Both the position numbers and the translations under genes were made by a program. The notes beneath the pieces are model-generated. The model made no database searches. It saw only the letters and a list, made by a program, of their open reading frames with translations, and had not been told where the DNA came from. This document shows positions 1 through 9,015 of a stretch of 64,000 nt of DNA, piece by piece. Position 1 is the stretch's first letter. Each line of letters opens with the position of its first letter. The stretch is from Nocardioides solisilvae. Its GTDB lineage: Bacteria > Actinomycetota > Actinomycetes > Propionibacteriales > Nocardioidaceae. The stretch is taken from contig NZ_QHKX01000002.1 of assembly GCF_003194625.1 (NCBI RefSeq), positions 186,001-250,000 of the forward strand, written 5' to 3'.

Positions 1-2
1 GC

Positions 3-674
3 GAGTCCCCTCCCGAGCAGCTGCCGATGTTCCCGCTCGGCACCGTGGTGTTCCCGGGGATGTCCGTGCCGCTCCACGTCTTCGAGGACCGCTACCGCGC
101 CCTCGTCCGCCACCTCGTGACGGAGCCGGACCCCGCCCGCCGGCTCTTCGGGTCGGTGGCGATCCGGGAGGGCTACGAGGTCGGGGACCACGGCGCCCAG
201 TCGCTCTACCGGGTCGGCTGCCTGCTCCAGCTCACCGAGGTGGAGCCGCTCGCCGACGGCGGCTTCGACGTGGTGGCCGTCGGCCGCGGGCGGTTCCGGC
301 TGGACCGGCTGCTCACCGACGGGGAGTTCCCGGCGGCCCGGGTCACCGGCCTGGACGAGGGCGAGGTGCCGGTCGCCGACGAGCTGACCTCCCGGGCACG
401 GGCCACCTTCACGGCCTACCGGGCCGCGATCTCCCGCTTCCGCGAGGACCCCTTCTCGGGCGCGCTGCCCCGGGACCCGCACTACCTGTCGTGGACGCTG
501 GCGGCGCTCGCCCCGCTCCCGATGGCCGAGCGCCAGTCGCTGCTGGAGGCCGACGACACCGCGGAGCGGCTCCGGCTGGTGACCCGGCTGCTCCGCGAGG
601 AGCTGCGGGCGATGAACGTCATCCCCTCGCTGCCCGCGACCGAGGTCGCGCGGACCCGCTGGTCCCCGAACTGA
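3..674 (+). CDS. LON peptidase substrate-binding domain protein (5' end outside the window)
   Basis: A stand-alone LON N-terminal (substrate-binding) domain protein with no protease part. The diagnostic start motif MFPLGTVVFPG is followed by PLHVFEDRYRALV, the conserved first strands of the LON domain. The frame is open to the window edge and the residues before the first Met (EQLP) fit the usual family start (LPLFPLG), so the real start probably lies just upstream and the ATG at 27 is internal. Such proteins are about 210-230 residues in actinobacteria; their function is not established. The 3' end overlaps the convergent membrane-protein gene by 56 bases. Confidence 0.85.
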   Translation, partial: ESPPEQLPMFPLGTVVFPGMSVPLHVFEDRYRALVRHLVTEPDPARRLFGSVAIREGYEVGDHGAQSLYRVGCLLQLTEVEPLADGGFDVVAVGRGRFRLDRLLTDGEFPAARVTGLDEGEVPVADELTSRARATFTAYRAAISRFREDPFSGALPRDPHYLSWTLAALAPLPMAERQSLLEADDTAERLRLVTRLLREELRAMNVIPSLPATEVARTRWSPN

Positions 675-1185
675 GCAAGACCCCGACGATCCCGAGCAGC
701 GCCCCGCCCGGCAGGGCGCTGAAGGCGCTCGACTCGAACCACAGCGGCCAGGGGTCCGCGTCGGCGCCCGCCAGGCGGAGGTCGGCAGGGATCTCCTGGA
801 GCGGCGCCGCCCCGACCGCGACCTCGCGCGGGTCGGGGGGCCCGAGGGCGTGCCCGACCTGGAACATCAGCCAGGCCGCGAGGACGGACCCCACGCAGGC
901 GGCCCCGAGGGTGACGAGCTCCCGGTCCCGGCCCCACACGGCGGTGAGGACGCCGAGCAGCAGGCCACCGGCCACGCCGAGCAGCGCGAACAACGCGGTC
1001 GCCGACGCGTCCTGGTCCAGCCCCTCCCGGGTGAGGAACCACTGCCCCTCGTAGGCCTGCCCCACCGGGGGCTCCCAGAGGGCGAACCAGGCCACCCCGA
1101 GCAGGGCGCCGCACACCGCCCAGAGGAGGAGCAGCACGACGAGGTGCCGGGCCCGCGCCGCCCCCGGGGTCAGCCGGACAGGCAT
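619..1185 (-). CDS. small four-TM membrane protein (possibly DUF2567-like)
   Basis: A 188-residue protein with four hydrophobic segments, near residues 14-36, 62-84, 90-112 and 155-172, and a polar loop between the third and fourth. The cytoplasmic C-terminus is Arg/Ser/Gly-rich. ATG 1185 begins MPVRLTPGAARARHL, directly before the first TM. The gene overlaps the 3' end of dnaE by 16 bases and the convergent LON gene by 56. It resembles small actinobacterial integral membrane proteins of the DUF2567 kind, but that assignment is from memory of length and topology only. No function can be deduced; it is probably co-transcribed with dnaE. Confidence 0.6.
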   Translation of the reverse strand: MPVRLTPGAARARHLVVLLLLWAVCGALLGVAWFALWEPPVGQAYEGQWFLTREGLDQDASATALFALLGVAGGLLLGVLTAVWGRDRELVTLGAACVGSVLAAWLMFQVGHALGPPDPREVAVGAAPLQEIPADLRLAGADADPWPLWFESSAFSALPGGALLGIVGVLLSSGTSGSARPRSRAARG

Positions 1186-4100
1186 CCCGGCCCGAGCAGC
1201 TGCTTGAGGTCGGCGAAGAGGGCGGGGCTCGCGGTGACCCGCAGCCGGTTGTCCAGCTTCATCACCTTGGTCGAGGTGCGCGTGAGGAGGCGCAGCTGGA
1301 CCTCGGTCATGCCCGGGTGGGTGGAGAGCACGTCGCGCAGCTGCTCGACGACCGGCGCGGTGCAGCGCGTCGACGGCAGGCTGATCACCACCGGCCCGCT
1401 GGGCCCGTCGGTCAGGTCGGGGAGCGTGACCTCCTGCCCGCGCAGCTCGGGCTGGTCCTTGTCGCGGGAGAGCTGGCCCTTCACCCGGATGATGGCGTCC
1501 TGGGAGAGGTACGGCGCGGCGAGCTGGTAGGCGCTCGGGAAGAGCAGCACCTCGATCGCGCCGTCGAGGTCCTCCAGCGTGATGGTGGCCCACGCGTCGC
1601 CCCGCTTGGTGATCTTGCGGTTCACGGCGGTGACCAGGCCGCTCACGGTGAGGGTGCTGCCGTGCTGGCGCTCCTCGTCGAGCATGAGCTGGCCGATGGT
1701 GCAGTCGGTGCCGGCCGAGAGGACGTGCTCGAGCCCCATGAGCGGGTGGTCGGAGACGTAGAGCCCCAGCATCTCCCGCTCGTGGCCGAGCAGGGTCATC
1801 TTGTCCCACTCGTCGATCTCGGGGACGGTGACGGAGATGCCGAACCCCTGGTCGGCCTCGTCCAGGCCCCCGAAGAGCGAGTCCTGCCCGATCGCCTCGT
1901 TCTTCTTGATGTCGACGTACTGGTCGACGGCGGTCTCGTGGATCGTCACGAGGGCGCGGCGCCGGTGCTTCATCTCGTCGAAGCCGCCGGCCTTGATGAG
2001 CGACTCGATGACGCGCTTGTTGCAGACGAGCGCCGGCACCTTCTCCATGAAGTCGTTGAAGTCGGCGAACCGGCCCTTCTCCTCCCGCGCGGCGACGATC
2101 CCGTCGACCACGTTGCCGCCGACGTTGCGGACCGCGGTGAGGCCGAACCGGATGTCGGTGCCGACCGGGGTGAAGTTGGAGGCGGACTCGTTGACGTCGG
2201 GCGGCAGGACGGCGATCTTCATCCGGCGGCACTCGTTGAGGTAGATCGCCATCTTGTCCTTGTCGTCCTTGACCGAGGTCAGGAGCGCCGCCATGTACTC
2301 GGCCGGGAAGTTGGCCTTGAGGTAGGCGGTCCAGTAGGAGACGAGGCCGTAGGCGGCGGAGTGCGCCTTGTTGAAGGCGTAGTCGGAGAACGGGAGCAGG
2401 ATGTCCCACAGCGTCTTGACCGCGGCCATCGAGAAGCCGCGCTCCCGCATGCCGGAGGAGAACGTCTCGAACTGCTTGTCCAGCTCCTCCTTCTTCTTCT
2501 TGCCCATCGCGCGCCGGAGCAGGTCTGCCTGGCCCAGCGTGTAGCCCGCGAGCTGCTGGGCGATCGCCATGACCTGCTCCTGGTAGACGATCAACCCGTA
2601 GGTCTCGCCGAGGATGTCCTCGAGCGCCTCGGCCAGCTCGGGGTGGATCGGCTCGACGGGCTCGCGCCCGGTCTTGCGGCGCGCGTACTTGTTGTGGGAG
2701 TCCGCACCCATCGGGCCCGGACGGTAGAGCGCACCGACGGCCGAGATGTCCTCGAAGGTGTCGGGGCGCATCGAGCGCAGCAGGGCCCGCATCGGACCGC
2801 CGTCGAGCTGGAAGACGCCGAGGGTGTCGCCCCGCTGGAGCAGGGCGTAGGTCGCGGGGTCGTCGAGCGTCAGGTCCTCGAGCACCACGTCCTGGTCGCG
2901 GTTGGCCTTGATGTTCTTCACCGCGTCGTCGAGCACCGTGAGGTTGCGCAGCCCCAGGAAGTCCATCTTGATCAGCCCGAGGGACTCGCACGTCGGGTAG
3001 TCGAACTGGGTGATCATCGCGCCGTCGGAGGGCCGCTTGAGCAGCGGGATCACGTCGACCAGCGGCTCGCTCGACATGATGATGCCGGCGGCGTGGACGC
3101 CCCACTGGCGCTTGAGTCCCTCGATCCCCATCGCGGTGTCCACCACGCGCCGGACGTCGGCCTCCGCCTCGTAGAGGGAACGGAACTCGCCACCCTCGCC
3201 GTAGCGCTTGTGGTCGGGGTTGAAGATGTCCCGCAGCGGGACGTCCTTGCCCATGACCGCCGCGGGCATGGCCTTGGTGATCCGGTCGCCCATCGAGAAC
3301 GGGTAGGCCAGGATCCGCGAGGAGTCCTTCACGGCCTGCTTCGCCTTGATCGTGCCGTACGTGATGATGTACGAGACCCGGTCGTCGCCGTACTTCTCCG
3401 TGACGTACTTGATGACCTCGCCGCGACGGCGCTCGTCGAAGTCGATGTCGAAGTCGGGCATCGAGATGCGGTCGGGGTTGAGGAACCGCTCGAAGATCAG
3501 GCCGTGCTCCAACGGGTCCAGGTCGGTGATCCGCATCGCGTAGGCCACCATCGAGCCCGCTCCGGAGCCGCGACCCGGGCCGACCCGGATGCCGTTGTCC
3601 TTGGCCCAGTTGATGAAGTCGGCGACGACGAGGAAGTAGCCGGGGAAGCCCATCTGGGTGATGACGCCGACCTCGAAGTCAGCCTGCTTGCGCACCTTGT
3701 CGGGGATGCCGTTCGGGTAGCGCACCCTCAGCCCCCGCTCGACCTCCTTGACGAGCCAGGAGTTCTCGTCCTCGCCGGGCGGGCAGGGGAACCGCGGCAT
3801 GTAGGTGCCGTTGCCCTCGGTGAACTGGACGTCGCAGCGCTCCGCGATCCACAGGGTGTTGTCGCAGGCCTCGCGCAGGTCGTACTTGTCGACCCAGAGC
3901 GAGCGCATCTCGGCGGGGCTCTTGATGTAGTAGCCGTCGCCGGAGAAGGCGAACCGCTGCCCCGGACCGTCGCCTGCCGGGATGTCCATGGTGGAGCCGG
4001 AGTTGATGCAGAGCAGGTGCTCCTGGCTCGCGGCGTCCTCCTGGCGCACGTAGTGGGAGTCGTTGGTCGCCAGGAGCGGGATGTCCAGGTCCTTGGCGAG

Positions 4101-4727
4101 CCTGAGCAACCCGTCGCGGACGCGCGTCTCGATGGAGAGGCCGTGGTCCATCAGCTCGAGGAAGTAGTTGTCCCGACCCAGGATCTCCTGGAAGTCGCCG
4201 GCCGTCTGCCGGGCGGCCTCGTAGTTGCCGTGGCGCAGGTGGACCTGGATCTCGCCCGACGGGCAGCCGGTGGTGCCGATCAGGCCCTTTGCGTGCTGGG
4301 AGAGGAGCTCGCGGTCGGCGCGAGGGTGCTGGAAGAAGCCGTCGCGCCAGGCGCCGGTGGAGAGCCGGAAGAGGTTGTGCATCCCCTCCGTCGTCTCGGA
4401 CAGCAGCGTCATGTGCGTGTAGGCGCCGCGGCTGGAGACGTCGTCGGGGCCGCCCTGGTAGAAGTTCACCCGCTTGCGCTCGAACCGGGAGATGTTGGGG
4501 GTGAAGTACGCCTCGATGCCGATGATCGGCTTGATCCCGGCGTTCCGCGCCTTCTTGTAGAACTCGTAGGCACCGAAGACGTTGCCGTGGTCGGTCATGG
4601 CGATCGCGGGCATGCCGAGCTCGGCCGTCCGCTCGGCCATGTCCTGGAGGCGAGCGGCGCCGTCGAGCATCGAGTACTCGGTGTGGACGTGCAGGTGCAC
4701 GAAGTTGTCGTTGGAACCGGCCGACAT
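1170..4727 (-). CDS. dnaE: DNA polymerase III subunit alpha (replicative)
   Basis: The main replicative polymerase subunit, 1185 residues, as expected for DnaE1. The N-terminal PHP domain opens with HLHVHTEYSMLDG. The palm carries PDFDIDFDERRRG near residues 420-430, preceded by the glycine loop GRGSGAGSM. The next conserved block GLIKMDFLGLRNL is near 585. A C-terminal OB fold (LTVSGLVTAVNRKITKRG, near 1015-1045) contacts single-stranded DNA. I chose ATG 4727 (MSAGSNDN) because a GGAAGAG ribosome-binding site lies 8-9 nt upstream; a GTG at 4742 would add five residues but has almost no spacing to its GGAAGG. The second, error-prone alpha subunit at 34.5-38.3 kb is a different subfamily. Confidence 0.97.
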   Translation of the reverse strand: MSAGSNDNFVHLHVHTEYSMLDGAARLQDMAERTAELGMPAIAMTDHGNVFGAYEFYKKARNAGIKPIIGIEAYFTPNISRFERKRVNFYQGGPDDVSSRGAYTHMTLLSETTEGMHNLFRLSTGAWRDGFFQHPRADRELLSQHAKGLIGTTGCPSGEIQVHLRHGNYEAARQTAGDFQEILGRDNYFLELMDHGLSIETRVRDGLLRLAKDLDIPLLATNDSHYVRQEDAASQEHLLCINSGSTMDIPAGDGPGQRFAFSGDGYYIKSPAEMRSLWVDKYDLREACDNTLWIAERCDVQFTEGNGTYMPRFPCPPGEDENSWLVKEVERGLRVRYPNGIPDKVRKQADFEVGVITQMGFPGYFLVVADFINWAKDNGIRVGPGRGSGAGSMVAYAMRITDLDPLEHGLIFERFLNPDRISMPDFDIDFDERRRGEVIKYVTEKYGDDRVSYIITYGTIKAKQAVKDSSRILAYPFSMGDRITKAMPAAVMGKDVPLRDIFNPDHKRYGEGGEFRSLYEAEADVRRVVDTAMGIEGLKRQWGVHAAGIIMSSEPLVDVIPLLKRPSDGAMITQFDYPTCESLGLIKMDFLGLRNLTVLDDAVKNIKANRDQDVVLEDLTLDDPATYALLQRGDTLGVFQLDGGPMRALLRSMRPDTFEDISAVGALYRPGPMGADSHNKYARRKTGREPVEPIHPELAEALEDILGETYGLIVYQEQVMAIAQQLAGYTLGQADLLRRAMGKKKKEELDKQFETFSSGMRERGFSMAAVKTLWDILLPFSDYAFNKAHSAAYGLVSYWTAYLKANFPAEYMAALLTSVKDDKDKMAIYLNECRRMKIAVLPPDVNESASNFTPVGTDIRFGLTAVRNVGGNVVDGIVAAREEKGRFADFNDFMEKVPALVCNKRVIESLIKAGGFDEMKHRRRALVTIHETAVDQYVDIKKNEAIGQDSLFGGLDEADQGFGISVTVPEIDEWDKMTLLGHEREMLGLYVSDHPLMGLEHVLSAGTDCTIGQLMLDEERQHGSTLTVSGLVTAVNRKITKRGDAWATITLEDLDGAIEVLLFPSAYQLAAPYLSQDAIIRVKGQLSRDKDQPELRGQEVTLPDLTDGPSGPVVISLPSTRCTAPVVEQLRDVLSTHPGMTEVQLRLLTRTSTKVMKLDNRLRVTASPALFADLKQLLGPGCLSG

Positions 4728-4870
4728 GAGTGGCTCTTCCACACCTTCCGGGGGGTCGCTGAGGCATGCGCGGCTGGCGCATCCCGGGGGAAGGACGCCA
4801 GCCTACGACAGGCTGTCAGGCCCCTCCGACATGACACGGCGGCCGGGGTCGGGCCGCGCCTCCGGACGCC

Positions 4871-5359
4871 TCACGAGCCCCGGACGGGGGAGCCGGGCCA
4901 GGCCAGGTGGAGGTCCGGCCACCCCTCCTCGTTGTCGGAGCCGTCGGTCCGCTCGACCTCCACGAAGCCGTGCCGGGCGTAGAAGCGCCGGGCCCCCGTG
5001 TTGGACTCGAAGACCCACAGCCCCAGGCCGCCGGGCCGCAGGGACTGGGCGAGCGAGACCAGCGCCGAGCCGACCCCGCGGCCCTGGCCGGTGGGCTCGA
5101 CGTAGAGGTGGTCCAGCCAGGTGGGCGTGAACAGGGCGAAGCCCAGCAGGGCCTGGCCGTCCTCGGCCAGCCACAGCTCGTGGGTGCCGAGGTCCCACGA
5201 GCGCACCCAGCCCCGCACCTCGTCGGGGCCGTGGACGGACGGTGGCATCGCCGGGACCGCGGCCAGCCGCGCCCGCAGGTAGAGCTCGGCGACCCTCGGC
5301 AGGTCAGACCGCTCACCCGGCCTCAGCGAGAGGTCCGGCGGCGTCCTCGCCCTGCTCAG
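4871..5359 (-). CDS. GNAT family N-acetyltransferase, probable CTG start
   Basis: About 162 residues with a typical GNAT fold: N-terminal strand and helix ([19 protein letters not shown]), strand DHLYVEP, the acetyl-CoA loop [11 protein letters not shown], and the C-terminal [13 protein letters not shown] motif. The substrate cannot be predicted. The N-terminal strand is clearly coding, yet no ATG, GTG or TTG exists in frame before it until well inside the upstream pseudouridine synthase gene. The only sensible start is a CTG at 5359 that shares CTGA with the upstream stop, the same 4-bp geometry as the ATGA/GTGA couplings seen elsewhere here. If it does not initiate at CTG, the first ATG would delete the first strand and helix. 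Confidence 0.8.
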   Translation of the reverse strand: MSRARTPPDLSLRPGERSDLPRVAELYLRARLAAVPAMPPSVHGPDEVRGWVRSWDLGTHELWLAEDGQALLGFALFTPTWLDHLYVEPTGQGRGVGSALVSLAQSLRPGGLGLWVFESNTGARRFYARHGFVEVERTDGSDNEEGWPDLHLAWPGSPVRGS

Positions 5360-6294
5360 CGCTCGTCCCGGATCGTCTCCAGGGCGTGCGCCAGATCGTC
5401 GGGGTAGGTCGACTCGTACTCGACGTGCTCGCCCGTGTCGGGGTGCTCGAAGCCGAGCTTCATCGCGTGCAGCCACTGGCGCTCCAGCCCGACCCGGCGG
5501 GCGAGCACCGGGTCGGCGCCGTAGGTCAGGTCGCCCACGCAGGGGTGCTTGAGCGCGCTCATGTGGACACGGATCTGGTGGGTCCGGCCCGTCTCCAGGT
5601 GGATCTCGAGCAGGCTGGCGAACCGGTGCGCCTCGAGGGTCTCGTAGTGGGTGACGCTGTGCCGGCCGTCGCCCATCACGGCGAACTTGTAGTCGAACTT
5701 CGGGTGCCGGCCGATGGGCGCGTCGATCGTGCCCTCGAGCGGGTCGGGGTGGCCCTGGACGAGGGCGTGGTAGGTCTTCTCGACCGTACGACGTCGGAAC
5801 GCGTTCTTGAGCAGCGAGTAGGCGTGCTCCGACTTGGTGATCACCATGACGCCGGACGTCCCCACGTCGAGCCGCTGGACGATCCCCTGGCGCTCCGACG
5901 CGCCGGAGGTCGCGATCCGGAAGCCCGCCGCGGCGAGGTGGCCGACCACCGTCGGGCCGTTCCACCCGGGGCTGGGGTGGACCGCCACCCCCACGGGCTT
6001 GTCGATGACGACGATCGAGTCGTCGTCGTGGATGATCCGGATGCCCTCGACGACCTCGGGGACCACGGCCAGCGGGTCGGTCTCCACCGGGATGGTGACC
6101 TCCAGCATCGCACCGGGGTGGACCCGCTCGCTCTTGGCCACGCTGGACCCGTCGAGGCGGACGAGGTCCTCGGCGATCAGCTCCGACGCCCGGGTCCGGG
6201 AGAAGCCGAACATCCGCGCCATTGCCGCGTCGACCCGCTCCCCCGCCAACCCCTCGGGGACCAGGACCGTGCGGTGCTCGGCGTGGCCGCTCAC
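5356..6294 (-). CDS. rluD: RluA/RluD family 23S rRNA pseudouridine synthase
   Basis: Isomerises specific uridines in large-subunit rRNA. The 312-residue protein has an N-terminal S4 RNA-binding domain ([20 protein letters not shown]) and a catalytic domain with [11 protein letters not shown] around the nucleophile Asp143. The motif usually reads HRLD; here it is QRLD, a mild departure at the residue before Arg. The downstream motifs [10 protein letters not shown] and [10 protein letters not shown] are intact. The GTG start at 6294 overlaps the lspA stop (GTGA), so translation is probably coupled. The lspA-rluD pairing is common across actinobacteria. The exact target uridines cannot be read from sequence. 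Confidence 0.95.
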   Translation of the reverse strand: MSGHAEHRTVLVPEGLAGERVDAAMARMFGFSRTRASELIAEDLVRLDGSSVAKSERVHPGAMLEVTIPVETDPLAVVPEVVEGIRIIHDDDSIVVIDKPVGVAVHPSPGWNGPTVVGHLAAAGFRIATSGASERQGIVQRLDVGTSGVMVITKSEHAYSLLKNAFRRRTVEKTYHALVQGHPDPLEGTIDAPIGRHPKFDYKFAVMGDGRHSVTHYETLEAHRFASLLEIHLETGRTHQIRVHMSALKHPCVGDLTYGADPVLARRVGLERQWLHAMKLGFEHPDTGEHVEYESTYPDDLAHALETIRDER

Positions 6295-6875
6295 GCGGCC
6301 TCCCCGGGCTCGTCGGACGCAGTCGGCCCGTCGGTGTCGCGGCGGCCGTCCAGGGCGATGCCTCGGAAGCTCTGCAGGATGATCAGCCCCGCCGCCACGT
6401 TGATGAAGACGTCGGCGAAGTTGAAGACGGGCCAGTTGGGCAGGCGCAGGAAGTCGACCACGTGGCCGCGGAAGGGCGACGGGTCGCGGAACACCCGGTC
6501 CACCAGGTTTCCGGACACCCCGGCGAGCAGCAGCCCCAGGCCCAGGGCCCAGAGCCGGCTGCCCAGCCGTCGGCTCAGGAACAGCACGACCACGACCGCG
6601 ACGATCGCCAGGCAGGTGAGCGCGACGGTGAACTCGGTGCCGAGGCTGAAGGCCGCGCCCGGGTTGAAGACGAGGTGCAGGCTGAACCAGTCGCCCAGCA
6701 GCTGGCGGTCGCCCCCCTCGAGCGCGGAGAGCGCCCACTGCTTGGTGAGCTGGTCGACGACCAGGCCCACCGCCGCCACCGCGGCGAAGATCCGCCGGGG
6801 GCGGGGACGACGTGGACCGGGGGTGAGGTCGCTGGGACTCAGCGACGTTCCTCGCGCTGCTTGCATGACAGGCAC
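6291..6875 (-). CDS. lspA: lipoprotein signal peptidase (signal peptidase II)
   Basis: Cleaves signal peptides from diacylglyceryl-modified prolipoproteins in the cytoplasmic membrane. Four membrane segments are visible, and both catalytic aspartate motifs are present: [10 protein letters not shown] and FNFADVFI. The conserved NPGAAFS follows the first TM. The protein is 194 residues from ATG 6875; the first 30 or so are a Pro/Arg-rich cytoplasmic tail. Because this start lies 37 bases inside the upstream DksA-like gene, a somewhat later start is possible. It is coupled to the downstream pseudouridine synthase through a GTGA overlap. Confidence 0.95.
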   Translation of the reverse strand: MPVMQAARGTSLSPSDLTPGPRRPRPRRIFAAVAAVGLVVDQLTKQWALSALEGGDRQLLGDWFSLHLVFNPGAAFSLGTEFTVALTCLAIVAVVVVLFLSRRLGSRLWALGLGLLLAGVSGNLVDRVFRDPSPFRGHVVDFLRLPNWPVFNFADVFINVAAGLIILQSFRGIALDGRRDTDGPTASDEPGEAA

Positions 6876-7624
6876 AGTGTCGCACGGGGGAAAGCCATCA
6901 CCCTCATCTTGCCGATGGGCTCCCCGCAGGACTCGCAGACGCCGTAGGTGCCGTCGTCGATCCGGGCCAGCGCCCGGTCGATCTGGGCCAGCATCTCCCG
7001 CTCGCTGTTCATCAGGGTCAGCTCGTGGTCCCGCTCGAAGCTGGTGGCCCCGAGGTCGGCCTGGTCGTGGCCGGCACCGTCACCCGCGTCCTTCATCAGC
7101 CCGTTGAGCTCCTGCTCCTGGGCCTCCATGATCTCCACCAGGCGGTCGCGGTGCAGGTGCAGGTCGGCGAGCACCTCGTCGAGCTCCTGCTTCGACCACC
7201 TCTCCTCCCCCTCCTTCACCGCGAGGGAACTGGCGGGAGCCTTCTTGACGGGTGCGTTCTTCACCGGGACGGCCCTCTCGCTCGACCTGCTGGATGACTT
7301 CTGGGTGGTCCTCACGGCCGCGGGCGCCTTCTTCGCCGCTGCCTTCTTCGCCGCTGCCTTCTTCGCCGCTGCCTTCTTCGCCGGCGCCTTCTTCGCGGCA
7401 GGCGCCTTGCCGGCGGACGCCGTCTTGGCGGACGCCGTCTTCGTCGGCGCCTTCGCGGGCGCCTTCGCGGGCGCCTTCGCGGGCGCCTTCTTCGCAGGCG
7501 CCTTCGTCGCGGGCGCGGGCGCCGCACCCCCTCCCGCCTCCACCGCCGGGGTCGTGCGCCCGATCACCCGCTTCGCCACGGCTGCCGCCGAACCCGCCAG
7601 GGACTTCCGAGCACTGCGAGCCAT
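6839..7624 (-). CDS. DksA/TraR C4-type zinc-finger protein with histone-H1-like Lys/Ala/Pro tail
   Basis: A 261-residue protein in two parts. Residues 1-150 or so are low complexity, built from AKKA, AKAP and TASAK repeats like eukaryotic histone H1 tails. The C-terminal 110 residues form a DksA/TraR-type domain: a coiled-coil helix pair ([20 protein letters not shown]) and a four-cysteine zinc knuckle, CESC then CLSC 17 residues later. DksA-like proteins act on RNA polymerase through the secondary channel; the basic tail should bind nucleic acid. ATG 7624 has an AGGGGG site at good spacing. It precedes lspA, a usual actinobacterial arrangement. Whether it truly binds RNA polymerase is inference. 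Confidence 0.9.
   Translation of the reverse strand: MARSARKSLAGSAAAVAKRVIGRTTPAVEAGGGAAPAPATKAPAKKAPAKAPAKAPAKAPTKTASAKTASAGKAPAAKKAPAKKAAAKKAAAKKAAAKKAPAAVRTTQKSSSRSSERAVPVKNAPVKKAPASSLAVKEGEERWSKQELDEVLADLHLHRDRLVEIMEAQEQELNGLMKDAGDGAGHDQADLGATSFERDHELTLMNSEREMLAQIDRALARIDDGTYGVCESCGEPIGKMRVMAFPRATLCLSCKQREERR
7323..7512 (-). repeat. tandem coding repeats of the Lys/Ala/Pro tail
   Basis: In-frame tandem repeats encode the basic tail of the zinc-finger protein. About four copies of a 15-bp unit (GCCGCTGCCTTCTTC on the plus strand, encoding KKAAA) lie near 7325-7395. About four copies of a 12-bp unit (GGGCGCCTTCGC, encoding KAPA) lie near 7450-7498. Units are multiples of three, so copy-number change would lengthen or shorten the tail without a frameshift. 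Confidence 0.85.
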
Positions 7625-7751
7625 GTCGCGCCCCCTGAGACAAAGAAAAAGATGTGGCAGGTGCCACATGTTGGGAGTGGAGAGTAGTCCGTGACAGACG
7701 CCTGCTCAACCCGCCTCGCCCAAGGGGTGGTCAGCGGCCCGGGTCACGCAG

Positions 7752-7784
7752 AACGGCCGGCCTCCCCACGGGGAGCCGGCCGTT
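7752..7784 (-). terminator. strong hairpin downstream of divIVA
   Basis: An inverted repeat with arms of about 15 bp (AACGGCCGGC...GCCGGCCGTT, one bulged base, short ACG loop) begins 25 bases past the divIVA stop. There is no U-run after it, as is common for GC-rich actinobacterial terminators. It probably ends the long division-cluster transcript and separates it from the DksA-like gene. Confidence 0.7.
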
Positions 7785-7808
7785 CCGTTGCCGATCGGGT
7801 GGAGGGTC

Positions 7809-8582
7809 TCAGCCCTCGTCGTCGCCCAGGATGGAGCGCAGCCGCTTGGGGGCGGGCACACCCTCCCCCGGGGCCGGGTTCTCGAGGCTCGCCGTGCCCT
7901 CGAGCGCCTCCAGCTGCTGGGTGAAGTAGGTCTTGAGACGCGAGCGGTACTCCCGCTCGAACGAACGGAGCGTCTCCACCTCGCCGTTGAGCTTGTCCCG
8001 CTCCTTCTCGAGGTCACCGAACATCTGCTGGCGACGCTCCGCGGTCTCGGCGTCGAGCATCTGTGCGCGCTGGCGCGCCTCGGCCTCGACCCGGTCGGAG
8101 TTGGTCTTGGACTCCGCCTCGAGGCGCTCGGCCTTGGTGCGGGCCTCGCCCACGATCCGGTCCGCCTCGTTCTTCGCGGCGTCGACGAGCTCGTCGGCGT
8201 TGCGGGTGGCGATCTCCAGCAGGCGGGCAGCGGCGTTGGAGGCGTCCGGGACGGTCTCGACCTTGATGGTCTCGACGGCGGGCGCGGCGGCCACCGGCTC
8301 GGGGGCCTTGACCGGCTCGGGCGCCTTGACCGGCTCCGGCTCGGGCTCCGGGGCCTTGACCGGCTCCGGGGTGAGCGCGAACGGCGAGGCGGCGGGCGCG
8401 CCGGCCCCCGCCTTCTGCGCGGCGGACAGCTTGGCCCGCAGGTCGTCGTTCTCCTTGGTCAACCGGGCAAGCTCTGCCTCGACCTCGTCCAGGAACTGGT
8501 CGACCTCCCCCATGTCGTATCCCTCGCGGAGACGGACAGGAGTAAAGCGCTTGTTGCTCACGTCCTCAGGCGTCAGCGGCAT
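7809..8582 (-). CDS. wag31: DivIVA / Wag31 polar growth scaffold
   Basis: Coiled-coil protein that marks negatively curved membrane at cell poles and directs apical peptidoglycan growth in actinobacteria. The membrane-binding N-terminal domain is typical (MPLTPEDVSNKRF, then REGYDMGEVDQFLDEVE). A Pro/Glu/Lys-rich linker with repeated KAPEP units (near residues 75-105) separates it from a long C-terminal coiled coil. The protein is 257 residues from ATG 8582, which has a GGGTGAGG site just upstream; the longer reading frame begins in non-conserved sequence. It is the last gene of the division cluster. Confidence 0.95.
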   Translation of the reverse strand: MPLTPEDVSNKRFTPVRLREGYDMGEVDQFLDEVEAELARLTKENDDLRAKLSAAQKAGAGAPAASPFALTPEPVKAPEPEPEPVKAPEPVKAPEPVAAAPAVETIKVETVPDASNAAARLLEIATRNADELVDAAKNEADRIVGEARTKAERLEAESKTNSDRVEAEARQRAQMLDAETAERRQQMFGDLEKERDKLNGEVETLRSFEREYRSRLKTYFTQQLEALEGTASLENPAPGEGVPAPKRLRSILGDDEG

Positions 8583-8703
8583 GACCTCACCCAATCTCTT
8601 CGTCGGCAATTCGTCGGCAAACTCGTGGTGCTGCTGTGGGAACAATAGCGCCCGGTGGGCGGGCGCGTTCAGGTACCCGTGTGGCTGGAGGTTCGAGGCG
8701 GGG

Positions 8704-9006
8704 TCAGCCGCCCGCGACGCCGAACGTGCCGCTGACCACCCAGAGCAGCAGGTAGGCCGCGATCAGCACGATCATGAAGCTCAGGTCGAGCGCGACGGAG
8801 CCCAGCCGGACCGGCGGGACGTAGCGGCGCACGGCCTTGATCGGTGGGTCGGTCGCGGAGTACACGCCCTCGAGCACCACCAGGAGGGGTCCCTTGGGAG
8901 ACCACTGGCGCGCGAAGACCTGGACCCAGTCCACGACGAAGCGGACGAACATCAGGGCCAGGAAGCACCAGAGGACGGCGTACAGGACCGTTCCGACGAC
9001 CACCAC
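8704..9006 (-). CDS. YggT family membrane protein
   Basis: A 100-residue integral membrane protein with two hydrophobic segments, at the N-terminus (VGTVLYAVLWCFLALMFVRF) and C-terminus (LSFMIVLIAAYLLLWVV), and the family's central motif ATDPPIKAVRRYVPP. YggT proteins sit between sepF and divIVA in most Gram-positive bacteria, as here. Their function is unresolved; a link to division or membrane homeostasis is inferred from position. The stop of sepF lies 10 bases upstream of its start, so the two are co-transcribed. Confidence 0.93.
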   Translation of the reverse strand: MVVVGTVLYAVLWCFLALMFVRFVVDWVQVFARQWSPKGPLLVVLEGVYSATDPPIKAVRRYVPPVRLGSVALDLSFMIVLIAAYLLLWVVSGTFGVAGG

Positions 9007-9015
9007 GGGCGTGCC

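Noticed and set aside
1317..4982. 1221-codon open frame opposite dnaE
   Set aside because: Antisense shadow of dnaE with no recognisable domain.
7950..7965. Second LexA-like site (CGAACGAACG) in divIVA
   Set aside because: It lacks the inverted CGAAC-N4-GTTCG arrangement and lies inside coding sequence.
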